Below, in pieces: positions 1-10,000 of a DNA stretch of 64,000 nucleotides. Under the pieces are notes generated by a model. That model saw nothing but the letters and a program-made list of their open reading frames with translations. It was not told the origin of the DNA and made no database searches. The DNA lies in NCBI GenBank assembly GCA_007693845.1, contig RECV01000142.1, positions 1 to 64,000 on the forward strand, given 5' to 3'. The translations under genes and the position numbers were made by a program. Numbering within the stretch: the first letter of the stretch is position 1; each line of letters starts with the position of its first letter. The DNA comes from Phycisphaerales bacterium. Its GTDB lineage: Bacteria > Planctomycetota > Phycisphaerae > Phycisphaerales > SM1A02.

Positions 1-57
1 CCGGAGCATGTCGAATTCGGCCCCGGCGGAAGAACGCCTTCTCAATCTCTGATCGGA

Positions 58-1791
58 ATGGATGGATCGATGACCACCACGACCGCAACGACTGACTTTG
101 TGCCCACCGACCTCGACGCCACACAGTGGAAGAATCTCGAGCCGCTTTACCAGTCACTGATCGATCGCCCGCTGAAGTGCGAGGACTGCGTGGAGCAGCT
201 CATCCTCGACCGCAGTGAGCTCGATGCCGCGGCGAGCGAAGCCGAGTCCAATCTCTACATACGCATGACCTGCAACACGAGCGATGAGAAGGCGAAGAAG
301 GGCTTTCTCAACTTCGTCGAGAACGTCGAGCCGCAGCTCAAGAAGGCCGGCTTCGCGCTGGACAAGAAGATCGCGGAATGCGAGCACACCGACAAGCTCG
401 ATCAGCATCGCTACAGCGTGTTGATCCGGAACATTCGCGCGGATGTCGAACTCTTCCGTGAAGAGAACATTCCGCTTCAGACCGAGGACACCAAGCTCGG
501 GCAGCAGTACGAGGAAATCTGCGGCGCGATGACCGTTGAGTTCCGCGGCGAGGAAAAGACCCTGCCGCAGATGGCCAAGTTCTTCGAACTCAACGACCGC
601 GAGACTCGCGAAGAGGCGTGGCGCGCCGTCGCGGAACGACGCGCGCAGGACACCGAGAAGATTGACGAGATCTTCGACAAGCTCATCAAGCTGCGGCACC
701 AGATGGCGCAGAATGCGGGCTTCGACAATTACCGAGACTACATGTTCAAGGCGATGCACCGGTTCGATTACACGCCGGAGGATTGTGAAGCCTTTCACCG
801 CGGCGCGGAAGAAGTCTGCGTGCCGGTGTACCGCAAGCTGAATGAGCAGCGTGCCGAGACGCTCGGGCTGACCAAGACAGGGGAATCGCTCCGGCCGTGG
901 GATCTGGCGGTCGATCCGAAGGGACGCGATCCGCTGACGCCGTTTGACGATGCGGACGAGTTGATCGAACGTACTTCCAAGCTGTTCCACAGGATGAGCC
1001 CGGACCTGGGCGAGATGTTCGACACGCTGCGCGAAGGGGACTGCCTTGATCTCGAATCCCGGAAAGGCAAAGCGCCGGGCGGTTACCAGTCGATGCGTGA
1101 CCGGATCCGCAAGCCGTTCATCTTCATGAACGCTGCGGGCCTGCAGCGGGATCTCGAAACGATGGTGCACGAAGCGGGACATGCCTTCCATTCGCTGTTG
1201 TGCAAAGACGACCCGCTGGTCTACTACCGTCACGCGCCGATCGAGTTTGCGGAAGTTGCGTCGATGTCCATGGAATTGTTCGCGCACCCGTACATGACCG
1301 AGTTCTATGACGAGGACGGTGCGAATCGCGCGCGACGTCAGCATCTGGAAGATCTCTCCAAGATGCTTCCCTGGATCGCCACGATCGATGCGTTTCAGCA
1401 CTGGATTTACACCAACCCCGACCACACGCGCGATCAGCGCACCGCGAAGTGGCTCGAACTGGACGACCGGTTCGGCGCAAAGGTGGACTGGTCGGGTATG
1501 GAACCGTACCGCGCCTCGGCGTGGCATCGGCAGCTGCATCTCTTCCGCGTGCCGTTCTATTACATCGAATACGGCATCGCGCAACTCGGCTCACTGCAGC
1601 TCTGGCGGCAGTCGCGCGAAAACGGCGAAGACCTCGCGCTGAAGAATTACCGCAACGCAATGGCCCTCGGCGGGTCGAAGCCGCTGCCCGATCTCTTTGC
1701 CGCGGCGGAGTTGAAATTTGATTTCGGCCCTGAAACCATGCGCACCCTGATGAGCGAAGTCGAGAAAGAGTTGGGGCAGCTTCCCCGCTGA
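58..1791 (+). CDS. M3-family oligoendopeptidase (PepF/thimet-like)
   Basis: A 577-residue zinc metallopeptidase expected to cut short peptides in the cytoplasm. The M3 active-site motif HEAGH lies at residues 371-375, where the two histidines bind zinc and the glutamate activates water. The third zinc ligand is probably E399 in the FAEVAS segment, about 25 residues downstream as is usual for the family. The long helical N-terminal part (residues 20-340) and the length fit oligoendopeptidase F-type enzymes. There is no signal peptide. An in-frame ATG at 70 is an equally good start, because neither has a strong ribosome site. The next gene follows in the same direction after about 100 bases, but nothing ties the two functions together. 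Confidence 0.9.
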   Translation: MDGSMTTTTATTDFVPTDLDATQWKNLEPLYQSLIDRPLKCEDCVEQLILDRSELDAAASEAESNLYIRMTCNTSDEKAKKGFLNFVENVEPQLKKAGFALDKKIAECEHTDKLDQHRYSVLIRNIRADVELFREENIPLQTEDTKLGQQYEEICGAMTVEFRGEEKTLPQMAKFFELNDRETREEAWRAVAERRAQDTEKIDEIFDKLIKLRHQMAQNAGFDNYRDYMFKAMHRFDYTPEDCEAFHRGAEEVCVPVYRKLNEQRAETLGLTKTGESLRPWDLAVDPKGRDPLTPFDDADELIERTSKLFHRMSPDLGEMFDTLREGDCLDLESRKGKAPGGYQSMRDRIRKPFIFMNAAGLQRDLETMVHEAGHAFHSLLCKDDPLVYYRHAPIEFAEVASMSMELFAHPYMTEFYDEDGANRARRQHLEDLSKMLPWIATIDAFQHWIYTNPDHTRDQRTAKWLELDDRFGAKVDWSGMEPYRASAWHRQLHLFRVPFYYIEYGIAQLGSLQLWRQSRENGEDLALKNYRNAMALGGSKPLPDLFAAAELKFDFGPETMRTLMSEVEKELGQLPR

Positions 1792-1899
1792 CTTCAACTG
1801 AAGGTCTCGATCGATCGCGATGTTCGGTGGATCGTCCGATGCGTGGCAACGTCGTCCCGCATTGTCCTGTCCTTACGACGACCCCCCGAGGAATTGACA

Positions 1900-2847
1900 T
1901 TGAGCTTGCTGGGCATTCATCACATCACCGCCTTCGCAGGCGACCCACAGACGAACCTCGACTTTTTCACCAAAGTCCTCGGACTGCGCTTCATCAAGCA
2001 GACCGTGAACTTCGATGACGTCGAGCATTACCACCTCTATTTCGCGGACCGGATCGGCACGCCGGGCACGGTGATGACGTACTTCGCCCACCCCGGCGCG
2101 AAACGGGCCGACCCCGCATGCGGACAGATCGATACGGTGCGGCTGGCCATTCCCGCCGGATCCGCCGATGCCTGGGCCGCGCGACTGGAACAGCGGAACG
2201 TTGCCTTCGAGCGGGCGGGGGCGTCGCCACACACAGTCCTGCGACTGACCGACCCCGACGGCCTGCCTTTGGAATTGCACGAACGTGATCTTGCCGTTGA
2301 ACGATTTGAACCGTGGTTGAACGGTGATCAGCAGAGCGACATGGCCATCACCGGATTCTCCGGGGTGCGCATGGCGGTCAAGGACATCGAGCCGTCCAGT
2401 ACGTTCCTGACCAATGTCCTCGGGCTGGTTCACGACGAATCGTCCGACACGTCGGAAGGCGGCAAGGGAACGGTCCTTCGGGTCCCGATGGATCATCGCA
2501 AGGCCCGGATCGAGGTCTTCAAGGATTCGACTCGAGGACGGGGGCGCTTTGGCCCCGGCACGGTGCACCACATCGCGTGGCGCGTCGCGGATGATGCCGC
2601 ACTGATGTCCTGGCAGGCCCGGTTGAGCGCGGAGAAGGTCAATGTGACCGATGTCCGGGAGCGCAAGTATTTCCGGTCGATTTACTTCCGTGAACCGGGC
2701 GGCATCGTGTTCGAGATCGCGACGGACGGCCCGGGCTTCACCGCGGACGAATCAGAAGACAACCTGGGCGGTTCGCTTCAGTTGCCGGTCTGGCTGGAGG
2801 ACCGTCGCGCGGAGATCGCGCCGAACCTGCCGCCGCTGACGGTTTGA
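1900..2847 (+). CDS. VOC-family ring-cleaving dioxygenase-like protein
   Basis: A 315-residue protein made of two vicinal-oxygen-chelate halves. The first begins at the N-terminus (LLGIHHITAFAG, with the HH metal-ligand position) and the second near residue 150, with HH in GTVHHIAW and the late glutamate in IVFEIATDGPG. The overall pattern resembles the YkcA/MhqO/MhqA group of putative ring-cleaving dioxygenases (hydroquinone or quinone detoxification), but the substrate cannot be read from sequence. I chose the TTG at 1900 because GAGGA at 1888-1892 sits seven bases upstream and homologues start right at the LLGIHH segment. A longer frame opens at 1843 but adds a non-homologous tail. Confidence 0.82.
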   Translation: MSLLGIHHITAFAGDPQTNLDFFTKVLGLRFIKQTVNFDDVEHYHLYFADRIGTPGTVMTYFAHPGAKRADPACGQIDTVRLAIPAGSADAWAARLEQRNVAFERAGASPHTVLRLTDPDGLPLELHERDLAVERFEPWLNGDQQSDMAITGFSGVRMAVKDIEPSSTFLTNVLGLVHDESSDTSEGGKGTVLRVPMDHRKARIEVFKDSTRGRGRFGPGTVHHIAWRVADDAALMSWQARLSAEKVNVTDVRERKYFRSIYFREPGGIVFEIATDGPGFTADESEDNLGGSLQLPVWLEDRRAEIAPNLPPLTV

Positions 2848-2898
2848 GCAATGCGCGATCTATATGTGTGTTGGGTGAGACGCGCGTCAAAAATTCGA

Positions 2899-2904
2899 TA
2901 AACT
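2899..2904 (+). promoter_or_regulatory. -10-like TAAACT, leaderless promoter candidate for the PAP2 gene
   Basis: TAAACT ends seven bases before the ATG at 2912. A -35-like GTGAGA lies at 2875-2880 with an 18-base spacer. No Shine-Dalgarno is visible, so the transcript may begin at the start codon. Confidence 0.4.
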
Positions 2905-2911
2905 TCCCCGG

Positions 2912-3682
2912 ATGAGTCTTTCCCTATCGCGCCGACTAATCGGAATCCTGCTTCCGCTCGGCCTGAGTGCGCTCGGCATCGTGCTGTGGTGGGTGTACGG
3001 CTTTGGACCGCTCGATCAGGTTGAACGTCCGCTGGCGGATGCGATCAACGGTCTGACCGGCCGGAGCGCCGGGTTCGATCACGCCGTCGTCTTTTTCAAT
3101 AACTGGTGGGGCGAAGCCCTGTGTGTGTTTCTGATCTTTCTCGCGTTCTGTCTGACCGCGAGGTGGGCGATCGGCCCGGGCATCGACTGGCGCCGTGTCG
3201 CAGCGTTCGCCGGCTTCATTTTCGTGTTCTGGATCGTCGCCAACGCAATCGGTGATCATGTTCTCGAACAGTACATGCCGCGTGACAGCCCGACCTACGT
3301 GATGGGGGACGAACTGATTGATCTGGAAGAGAAACGTGATGTCGATGTGAAGACGGCCTCGCGGACGAGCTTTCCATCCAATCACGGCAGCGTATTTTTC
3401 ACCGTGTTCTTCTTTGCACTGCTTCGCTGGGGAAAGCGGGTGTGGATCCTGTTTCCCGTCTGCTTCGTGCTCAGTCTGCCGCGCTGCTTCACCGGCGCGC
3501 ACTGGGTCAGCGATACGTTGATCGGGTCCGTGCTGGTGACGTGGTCCGTGGCGGCGGTTGCCCTGTACACGCCGCTCTTCCGCCTCTCGCTCTGGGGCGA
3601 GGACTTCGCGTGCCGCCTGCTTCACTTTCTGGAGACTGACCAGGACCGCGCGATTCGAGCGAAGGGACATCGCGGGATCTGA
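2912..3682 (+). CDS. PAP2-family membrane phosphatase
   Basis: A 256-residue integral membrane protein with about six hydrophobic segments. It carries the later two PAP2 signatures: RTSFPSNH at residues 151-158 (H158 as acid/base) and R191-x5-H197-x3-D201 in the segment RCFTGAHWVSD (H197 as nucleophile). The first family motif (K-x6-RP) is not obvious. Family members remove phosphate from lipid phosphates such as undecaprenyl pyrophosphate or phosphatidate on the outer face of the membrane. The exact substrate is unknown. It stands as a single gene with its own promoter candidate. Confidence 0.8.
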   Translation: MSLSLSRRLIGILLPLGLSALGIVLWWVYGFGPLDQVERPLADAINGLTGRSAGFDHAVVFFNNWWGEALCVFLIFLAFCLTARWAIGPGIDWRRVAAFAGFIFVFWIVANAIGDHVLEQYMPRDSPTYVMGDELIDLEEKRDVDVKTASRTSFPSNHGSVFFTVFFFALLRWGKRVWILFPVCFVLSLPRCFTGAHWVSDTLIGSVLVTWSVAAVALYTPLFRLSLWGEDFACRLLHFLETDQDRAIRAKGHRGI

Positions 3683-3702
3683 ACTTCTCTTCTCCGGAGC
3701 GG

Positions 3703-3708
3703 TATAGT
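3703..3708 (+). promoter_or_regulatory. -10-like TATAGT upstream of the ABC transporter pair
   Basis: TATAGT matches the sigma-70 -10 consensus at five of six bases and lies about 60 bases before the ABC ATPase start. A -35 is weak (TGAACT at 3680-3685, 17-base spacer). Confidence 0.35.
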
Positions 3709-3770
3709 GAGAAGCACGGACTTTCCCGCCGAGCACGCCGCGCATCACGACCCACGGAACGGATTCAGGA

Positions 3771-4517
3771 ATGACCACGCTTCCGGCTCTCGACATACAC
3801 GATCTGCACTTCCGCTACGCGGGCATGCCCTCAACGGAACCTGTGGTTGATATCCAGTCGCTCAAATTGGACCGCACGGATCAGATGCTCCTCAAGGGCC
3901 GCTCCGGATCGGGCAAGAGCACGCTGCTTTATCTCATCGCCGGCCTCATGGAGCCGCAGGGAGGCCAGGTTCTGATCAACGGCGAGAACATTCACGAACT
4001 GCAGGGCGAGAAACGCGATCTCTTCCGCGGAAGAACCATCGGCATGATCTTCCAGACTTTCAACCTGCTGCAGGGGTTCACCGCACTGGAAAACGTTCTG
4101 GCGGCACTGATGTTTTCCGAACTGCCGCCCAAGCATCACCGGGAACGCGCAACCGCCTTGCTCGATTCACTCGGCATCGACCGGCCGAACCAGTTCGTCG
4201 AGCGGCTCAGTATCGGACAGCAGCAGCGCGTCGCCGTGGCGCGGGCCGTGGCGTGTGAACCGGCGCTGGTTCTGGCCGATGAGCCGACGGCGAGTCTTGA
4301 TCCGGAGAACGCCGATGCGGCCATGGACCTGATTCAGAAAGCATGCCTCGAAACCGGTGCCGCGCTACTCTGCACGAGCCACGATCCATCGCTGGCGAGC
4401 CGTTTCGAGAGATGCGTCGATCTGAGCCAGTTGCGGGTCGAGCCGGAACTGGACACCAAGACACTGGAAATGTCCACCGATCGAGCCCGCCGCGGAGGCG
4501 AAACCACGATTGATTGA
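3771..4517 (+). CDS. ABC transporter ATP-binding protein (LolD/MacB type)
   Basis: A 248-residue ATPase that would power the membrane protein encoded just downstream. Visible parts in order: Walker [10 protein letters not shown] (43-51), Q-loop glutamine Q95, signature LSIGQ (146-150), Walker B ending in DE (170-171), and the switch histidine in CTSHD. The length and sequence fit the LolD/MacB/FtsE branch, which acts with FtsX-fold permeases to extrude lipoproteins, peptides or drugs rather than to import. A CAGGA ribosome site is next to the ATG. The stop is 21 bases from the permease start, so the two are almost certainly cotranscribed. Confidence 0.92.
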   Translation: MTTLPALDIHDLHFRYAGMPSTEPVVDIQSLKLDRTDQMLLKGRSGSGKSTLLYLIAGLMEPQGGQVLINGENIHELQGEKRDLFRGRTIGMIFQTFNLLQGFTALENVLAALMFSELPPKHHRERATALLDSLGIDRPNQFVERLSIGQQQRVAVARAVACEPALVLADEPTASLDPENADAAMDLIQKACLETGAALLCTSHDPSLASRFERCVDLSQLRVEPELDTKTLEMSTDRARRGGETTID

Positions 4518-4538
4518 ACGAGTGAAGGATAACGCCCC

Positions 4539-5858
4539 ATGGCGATGACGGATTTCACGATCATTTCGCGCAGCTTGACCAGCCGCTGGTTCTCGACGGT
4601 GACGACCATTGTCACCGTGGCGGTGGCGGTCGCGTTGATGATCGTGCTGCTGAGCATGCGCACAGCGGGGCAGGACGCCTTCCAAAGGGGGGCGGGCAAC
4701 ATGCACATGCTCGTCTCGGCAGAAGACAGCGCTCTGGTGGCGGTTCTCAACAGCGTGTTCTACGCCAGCGCGCCGCGCCGCGCGATTCCGTGGTCGAAGT
4801 ACCTGGAAATCTCCGAAGGCCTGCGCATTCCGTGGGAGTTCGCCATCCCCAATCAGCAGGGCGACAGCTACCGCGGGTTCCCGGTGCTGGCGACGACCGA
4901 AGAGTTCTTCACGAAATTCCAGCCGCACCCCGGCTTGGAATGGTCCTTCCGTGACGGTCGTCGGTTCGAAAGGCCGTTTGAAGTCGTCATCGGTTCCGAA
5001 GTCGCGCAGGGGACCGGACTGCGCCTCGGCGACGAAATCTACCTCACGCACGGCATCGAAGATTCGAGACAACGGAGAATTTTCGGCCGGGCGGACGAAA
5101 CCACGATGACGCCTCATGTACATGATGACTACGCCTACCGTGTCGTCGGCATTCTTGAGCAAACGGGCAGCCCGCACGACCGCGCGCTGTTCACCGACCT
5201 GATCAGCACCTGGGTCATTCACGCCCATGATGTCCGCCGCGCAGAAGATCCTTCCGTTCGCATGACCACCGAAGCGGACCTGCGTGATGCTGATCGACTG
5301 ATCACCGGCATCTACCTGCGCGTCGGCACCCGTCCCGGCCGAGCCATGTCCGCCGGCCAACAGCAGATCTACGATATGCTGCGGCGGGACACGACGATCA
5401 CCGTGGCGGACCCGCACTTTGAAATTCAACGTCTCTTCCGCATCGTCTCGAACATCGATCAGATCTTCATCGGGATGGCGGGCGTGGTGCTGCTTTCCAG
5501 CGGCATTGCCATCATGCTCGCGCTCTACAACACGATGGAGCAGCGCCGAAGGCAGATCGCCATCCTCCGGGTGCTCGGCTGTAGCCGGCCGCGAATCTTC
5601 GGCCTCGTGCTGACCGAGTCGGCGTTGATCGGCCTGCTGGGCGCGTTGGCCGGGGTGGTTTTCGCCTTCATCGGCATGATCGTGGTGGCGGAGTTGATGA
5701 AGCAGACGTTGGGGCTGGTGATCGAGCCGCGCCTGGAACCGGTCTGGACCTTCGTGATGGTGATGGCGTCGATTCTGCTCGCCGCGCTCGCCGGCCTTGT
5801 TCCCGCAGCCGCGGCGTATCGGACCACGGTCGTCGCCCACCTGCGTCCATTGGGTTAG
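4539..5858 (+). CDS. ABC transporter permease (MacB/FtsX type)
   Basis: A 439-residue membrane protein with one N-terminal transmembrane helix (about 17-40), a large extracytoplasmic domain (about 45-300) and three C-terminal helices. The conserved cytoplasmic segment between helices two and three (RRRQIAILRVLGCSRPRIF) is the usual coupling helix of this fold. With the ATPase upstream it forms a type VII exporter, which typically works by mechanotransmission across the envelope. No outer-membrane or fusion partner is encoded nearby, so the cargo is unknown. AAGGAT nine bases before the ATG supports the start. Confidence 0.88.
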   Translation: MAMTDFTIISRSLTSRWFSTVTTIVTVAVAVALMIVLLSMRTAGQDAFQRGAGNMHMLVSAEDSALVAVLNSVFYASAPRRAIPWSKYLEISEGLRIPWEFAIPNQQGDSYRGFPVLATTEEFFTKFQPHPGLEWSFRDGRRFERPFEVVIGSEVAQGTGLRLGDEIYLTHGIEDSRQRRIFGRADETTMTPHVHDDYAYRVVGILEQTGSPHDRALFTDLISTWVIHAHDVRRAEDPSVRMTTEADLRDADRLITGIYLRVGTRPGRAMSAGQQQIYDMLRRDTTITVADPHFEIQRLFRIVSNIDQIFIGMAGVVLLSSGIAIMLALYNTMEQRRRQIAILRVLGCSRPRIFGLVLTESALIGLLGALAGVVFAFIGMIVVAELMKQTLGLVIEPRLEPVWTFVMVMASILLAALAGLVPAAAAYRTTVVAHLRPLG

Positions 5859-5860
5859 CC

Positions 5861-5875
5861 GCCCTCCCCGAGGGC
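5861..5875 (+). other. Short hairpin after the ABC permease gene
   Basis: GCCCTC-CCC-GAGGGC forms a perfect six-pair stem three bases after the permease stop. It lacks a following T-run, so it is at best a weak or Rho-assisted terminator, or an mRNA 3'-end stabiliser. Confidence 0.4.
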
Positions 5876-6003
5876 CCGCGACCGCATTCTGATCTATCCG
5901 TACCGAAATCATGCACGATGGCAGGGCGGAATATCCGCAACCGGCCGAATCGACTGAATCATTTGGGCCGCCCGGCGGTTGAACCGATGGAACCCGCAGG
6001 GAG

Positions 6004-6009
6004 TAAGAT
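6004..6009 (+). promoter_or_regulatory. -10-like TAAGAT, leaderless promoter candidate
   Basis: TAAGAT ends six bases before the ATG at 6016. TTGAAC at 5979-5984 is a -35-like match with a rather long 19-base spacer. A GGGAG at 5999-6003 is too far from the ATG to be a good ribosome site. Confidence 0.4.
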
Positions 6010-6015
6010 CAACGT

Positions 6016-6951
6016 ATGCGACTCTTCTGGATTGTCATTCTGATTTTCGTCGCCGTCGCCCTCGTGGTGGCTTGGGCGGAAATGCGCAGCGGCAGCCAGG
6101 CCCCGCGAACCGCGTCAACGTCAGCCGAGACGGCGGATGCGATCGTGCCGCCCCGGAGTGAAGATCGCAGCAGAAGTGATGCGGGGGATCCAACCCGACC
6201 GGAATCCGACTCTGGCCAGCCGGACGAATCGAGCCGATCCGCGCCGGGAAGCTGGGCATCCGCGTCGCCTCCAACCGCCCAGTCCCTCGCCGAAGAGTTA
6301 CTCGCCTCGGCCGATCAGGACCGGTCGGAAGGGGATGATGGCGATGTGTCGCTCGGTGAGTTTTTCGGTGGCACGCCGACGCCCCCCGGCGGGCCGGCCG
6401 GCGCGCCGCCCGGCCACGTCCACGAAGACACGCTTCGCGAATCAGAAAACCCCTGGAAGGACGGCGAGAAATCAACCATCGAGCATTCCATCGTCAAGAA
6501 AGATGACGGTCGTCTGCTCGTGGACGGGCTGTTCGAGATCAACGGCTCGGGAACCCCGGATGATCCATACGAGGTCAGTTGGGAACTGCTCATGTCCGCT
6601 GCGGAGACCTATCAGCCGCGATTAGGCATGACGGAGATTCCCGAACGGATCCAGATGCTCGACAACGCCCACGTGCGGATCACAGGGCACCTGCTTTTCC
6701 CGATGATCGGTGCGGATGCGAAAGAAATGCTGTTGATGCTGAACATGTGGGACGGCTGCTGCCTCGGCACCATGCCCTCGCCATACGACGCGATCGAAGT
6801 TCAGTTGACAGAGACGCCGAGTCCGGATGTCCGCCGTTTCTCGAACTACGGCGCGATTGAAGGCATCATGCGGATTGATCCGTATCTGATCAACGACTGG
6901 CTCATCGGCCTGTACCTGATGGAAGAAGCGACGTTGCGCGTCGGCCTCTGA
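6016..6951 (+). CDS. Secreted or membrane-anchored DUF3299-like protein
   Basis: A 311-residue protein with an N-terminal hydrophobic segment (residues 3-17) that serves as signal or anchor. A long low-complexity Ser/Pro/Asp/Gly-rich stretch follows (about 25-145), then a compact C-terminal domain (about 155-311). That domain has the order 'TEIPERI...VRITGHLLFP...MWDGCCLGTMPSPYDAIEV', which resembles DUF3299 proteins: a small OB-like fold with a conserved Cys-x-Pro-type stretch, seen in exported proteins linked to lipoprotein-release and metal-handling ABC systems. The ABC pair upstream makes a functional link plausible. The match is from memory of the family pattern and should be checked by profile search. 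Confidence 0.6.
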   Translation: MRLFWIVILIFVAVALVVAWAEMRSGSQAPRTASTSAETADAIVPPRSEDRSRSDAGDPTRPESDSGQPDESSRSAPGSWASASPPTAQSLAEELLASADQDRSEGDDGDVSLGEFFGGTPTPPGGPAGAPPGHVHEDTLRESENPWKDGEKSTIEHSIVKKDDGRLLVDGLFEINGSGTPDDPYEVSWELLMSAAETYQPRLGMTEIPERIQMLDNAHVRITGHLLFPMIGADAKEMLLMLNMWDGCCLGTMPSPYDAIEVQLTETPSPDVRRFSNYGAIEGIMRIDPYLINDWLIGLYLMEEATLRVGL

Positions 6952-7037
6952 CCGCCGGAACGGAATCGACGGTCCCGCACCGGGGGGAGGGCTTTTTCGC
7001 CCCGATGTGCAAACTTCCGCGCAATTTTCGGTACAAC

Positions 7038-7085
7038 CTGTTCACCGGCCGGACGGACCGGCTTTTCGCCTTGTGGAGTGAACAG
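7038..7085 (+). promoter_or_regulatory. Structured 5' leader of the tricorn-like gene
   Basis: An eight-base perfect inverted repeat, CTGTTCAC (7038-7045) and GTGAACAG (7078-7085), encloses an inner hairpin GGCCGG-ACGGA-CCGGCT (7047-7063) followed by TTTT. The outer stem ends five bases before the ATG at 7091 and covers the only candidate ribosome site. It could control translation, or the inner hairpin plus T-run could act as an attenuator. Confidence 0.45.
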
Positions 7086-7090
7086 GACAC

Positions 7091-10000
7091 ATGCAAAGAA
7101 TTACATTGATCGGTCTCCTCTTTCTGCTGGCAGCGGTTTTCACGCTGCCCGCGCAGGCGGATATCACCCCGGATGCCGGGATGCTGCGTTATCCGCACGT
7201 TTCAAAGACGCACATCACGTTCGTCTACGCCAACGACATCTGGCTCGTGCCGCGTGAGGGCGGGCTCGCCAAGCCGCTCGCCAGCCCGCCGGGTCAGGAA
7301 GTCAATCCGCGCTTCTCGCCGGATGGCAAGTCGATCGCATTCGTCGGCAACTACGACGGCGGACGGGACATCTACACCATCCCGTTCGAAGGCGGCGTGC
7401 CGGAGCGCATCACCTACCACGCCGGCGGGAAGAACTTCACCGGCTGGACGCCCGACGGGGAAAAACTCATCTACACGAGCAATTTCCGCTCCGGCCAGCA
7501 ACGCGCGGCGCAGATCTACACGATCTCCAAAGATGGCGGGCATCCAGAACAACTGCCCATTCCCTACGGCGATGCCGGTGCCATCAGCCCGGATGGCCAG
7601 TGGCTCGCCTACACGCCGTTCAACCGCGACCGGCGCACCTGGAAGCGCTACCGCGGCGGGCTCGCTTCCAACATCTGGCTCTTCAACCTCAACGACCACT
7701 CCTCGAAGCAGGTTACCGACTGGGAAGGCACCGACACGCTTCCCATGTGGGCACCGAACGGCGACAAACTGTACTACCTCTCCGACCGGGGTGAAGAAGC
7801 GCGTCTCAATATCTGGGTGTACGATATGCGCCGCGATCGCCACGAGCAGATCACCCGTTTCAGCGAATGGGATGTGAAGTGGCCGAGCATCGGCCCCGGC
7901 CCGCGCGACCGTGGAGAGATCGTTTTCCAGAACGGGCCGAACCTGTATCTGCTCAACCTTGACAACAACTCGACGCGCACCGTCGACGTGCGCATTCCGG
8001 GCGATCGACCGAACATCCGTACGCAGCGGACCGATGTCTCGCGATTCATCACCTACTGGAACATTTCGCCGAACGCGAAGCGCGCGGTCGCGGAAGCGCG
8101 CGGCGACATCTGGACCATGCCCGCAGAGAACGGCTCGCCGCGCAATCTCACGCGTACCAGCGGCATTGCGGAGCGCAACCCGAGCTGGAGCCCGTGCGCG
8201 CAGTGGATCGCCTACTTCTCCGATGAGTCGGGCGAGTACGAACTCTACATCACGCAGTCCGACGGCCGGGGCGAAACGCGCCAACTCACCGACGACGGCG
8301 GTCCCTTCAAATACAACGCCCAATGGTCCCCTTGCTCCGAGTACATCATCTTCACCGACAAGACCAGCACGATCTTCCTGACCAACGTGGAAGAGGCGGA
8401 GACGAAGAAGGTCGATCAGGACCCGTGGGCCACCGGGGGGGGACGCAGCGGGGGATCTCTTCGCGTGGACTGGTCGCACGACAGCCAATGGATCACCTAC
8501 GGCCGCACGCTCGATGACCAGAGCGATCCGTCCAGCGCGATCTTCGTTTACAACGTGAACGAGGATGAACATCACCAGCTCACCAGCGGCTACTACAACG
8601 ACCGCTCGCCGGTCTTCAGCCGCAACGGCGACTGGCTCTACTACGTGACGACCGGTCACTGGTCGCCGGCCTACTCCGACATGGATTCCACGTTCATCTA
8701 CGCGGGCAGCAGCGTGTTGGCCGCCGTGCCGCTTCGTGAGGAAATCAAGTCCCCCTGGCTTTTGGAAAGCGATGAAGAGACATGGGATGATGAGGAAGAA
8801 GAAGCGGAAGAGGATGAAGAAGCGGAGGACGACGACGCTGATGCGGAAGATGAAGCCGCAGAAGAAGAAGCCGAAGACGACGGCGTGAGCGGCGTGTGGA
8901 CCGGATCGGTCGACGTGCCCGAAATGGGGCCGATGACCTTCTCGATGTCGCTCACGATGACGGCCGATTATTCCGTCACCGGCACGCTGTCGATGGACAT
9001 GTTCAATGTGGATCTCACCGGCGAATTTGACCCGGCGACCAGCCGGATCACGCTGACGGGCCGTTTGCGCGAATTCCCCGAAGCGCCGGAATCGACCATC
9101 GAAGCCACGATTGACGGCAATACGATGAGCGGCACATCGTCCTCACAAGGTGAATCCGTTGATTTCACCGCCGAGCGCACCGAAGTCGGCGCGGATGCCG
9201 CCGCCGAAGCGGATGCGGATGAAGCGCGCGAGAGCGTGGACATCGACATCGACGGCTTCGAACGTCGCGCGATGCGACTGCCCGTCTCGCCGGGGAACTT
9301 CGGCCGGCTCGCGGTCAATAATCGCAACCAGTTGCTCTACGTTCGCACGTCGGGTCGCGGCCTGCCGGGCGGGCAGACGGGTATCTTCCTGTTCGACATC
9401 AAAGACGATCAGCGGCGTGAACAATCCGTCGCTTCGGGCGCAACGCAGTTCGAGATCACCCCCGACGGCTCGAAGCTGCTCGTCGTGCGCGGTGCGCGGG
9501 CGTCGATCCAGAACGCCGCCGCCGGTGCATCAGGCAAGAACGTGCCGACGGACAACATGATCTCGATCATCAATCCGCGCGAAGAGTGGCGCCAGGTCGT
9601 TCGCGATGCGTGGCGCATTCAGCGCGATTTCTTCTACGTGGACAATCTTCACGGCGTGGACTGGGACAAGATCGGCGAGCACTACCTGTCGATGGTCGAC
9701 GACGCCACCAGCCGCGAAGACGTCAGCTTTATCATCGGTGAGATGATCGGCGAGTTGAACGTCGGACATGCGTACTACTTCGGGGGTGATCACGAAAGTC
9801 AGCCGTCAGTCAGCGTCGGTTCGCTCGGCTGCGACTTCGCTTTCGATGAAGACGCCAACGCCTACTACATCGAGCGCATCTACGAGGCGGGCGACTGGGA
9901 CCGCGACGGTTTCGGTCCGCTCTCCGAAGCGGGCATCGACGTCAACGAAGGCGACTATCTACTCGAAGTCAACGGCGTGCCGGTAGATCCGACGCGCGAT

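Noticed and set aside
154-1584. 476-residue open frame on the minus strand inside the M3 peptidase gene
   Set aside because: It mirrors the coding frame of a clear zinc peptidase and has no recognisable domain. Long antisense frames are common in GC-rich DNA.
4365-5912. 515-residue minus-strand frame over the ABC permease
   Set aside because: The plus-strand frame has membrane helices and a Shine-Dalgarno; the antisense product is rich in His and Arg, typical of a shadow.
7048-7066. Inner hairpin with TTTT taken alone as a terminator of the preceding gene
   Set aside because: The stem is only five or six pairs and lies next to the next gene's start, inside a larger inverted repeat. I list it as leader structure instead.
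7202-8659. 485-residue minus-strand frame over the tricorn-like gene
   Set aside because: It is antisense to well-formed propeller repeats and has no family signature.
8770-8884. GAA/GAT-rich run as a nucleotide repeat array
   Set aside because: It is an in-frame acidic protein linker with irregular codons, not a tandem DNA repeat.
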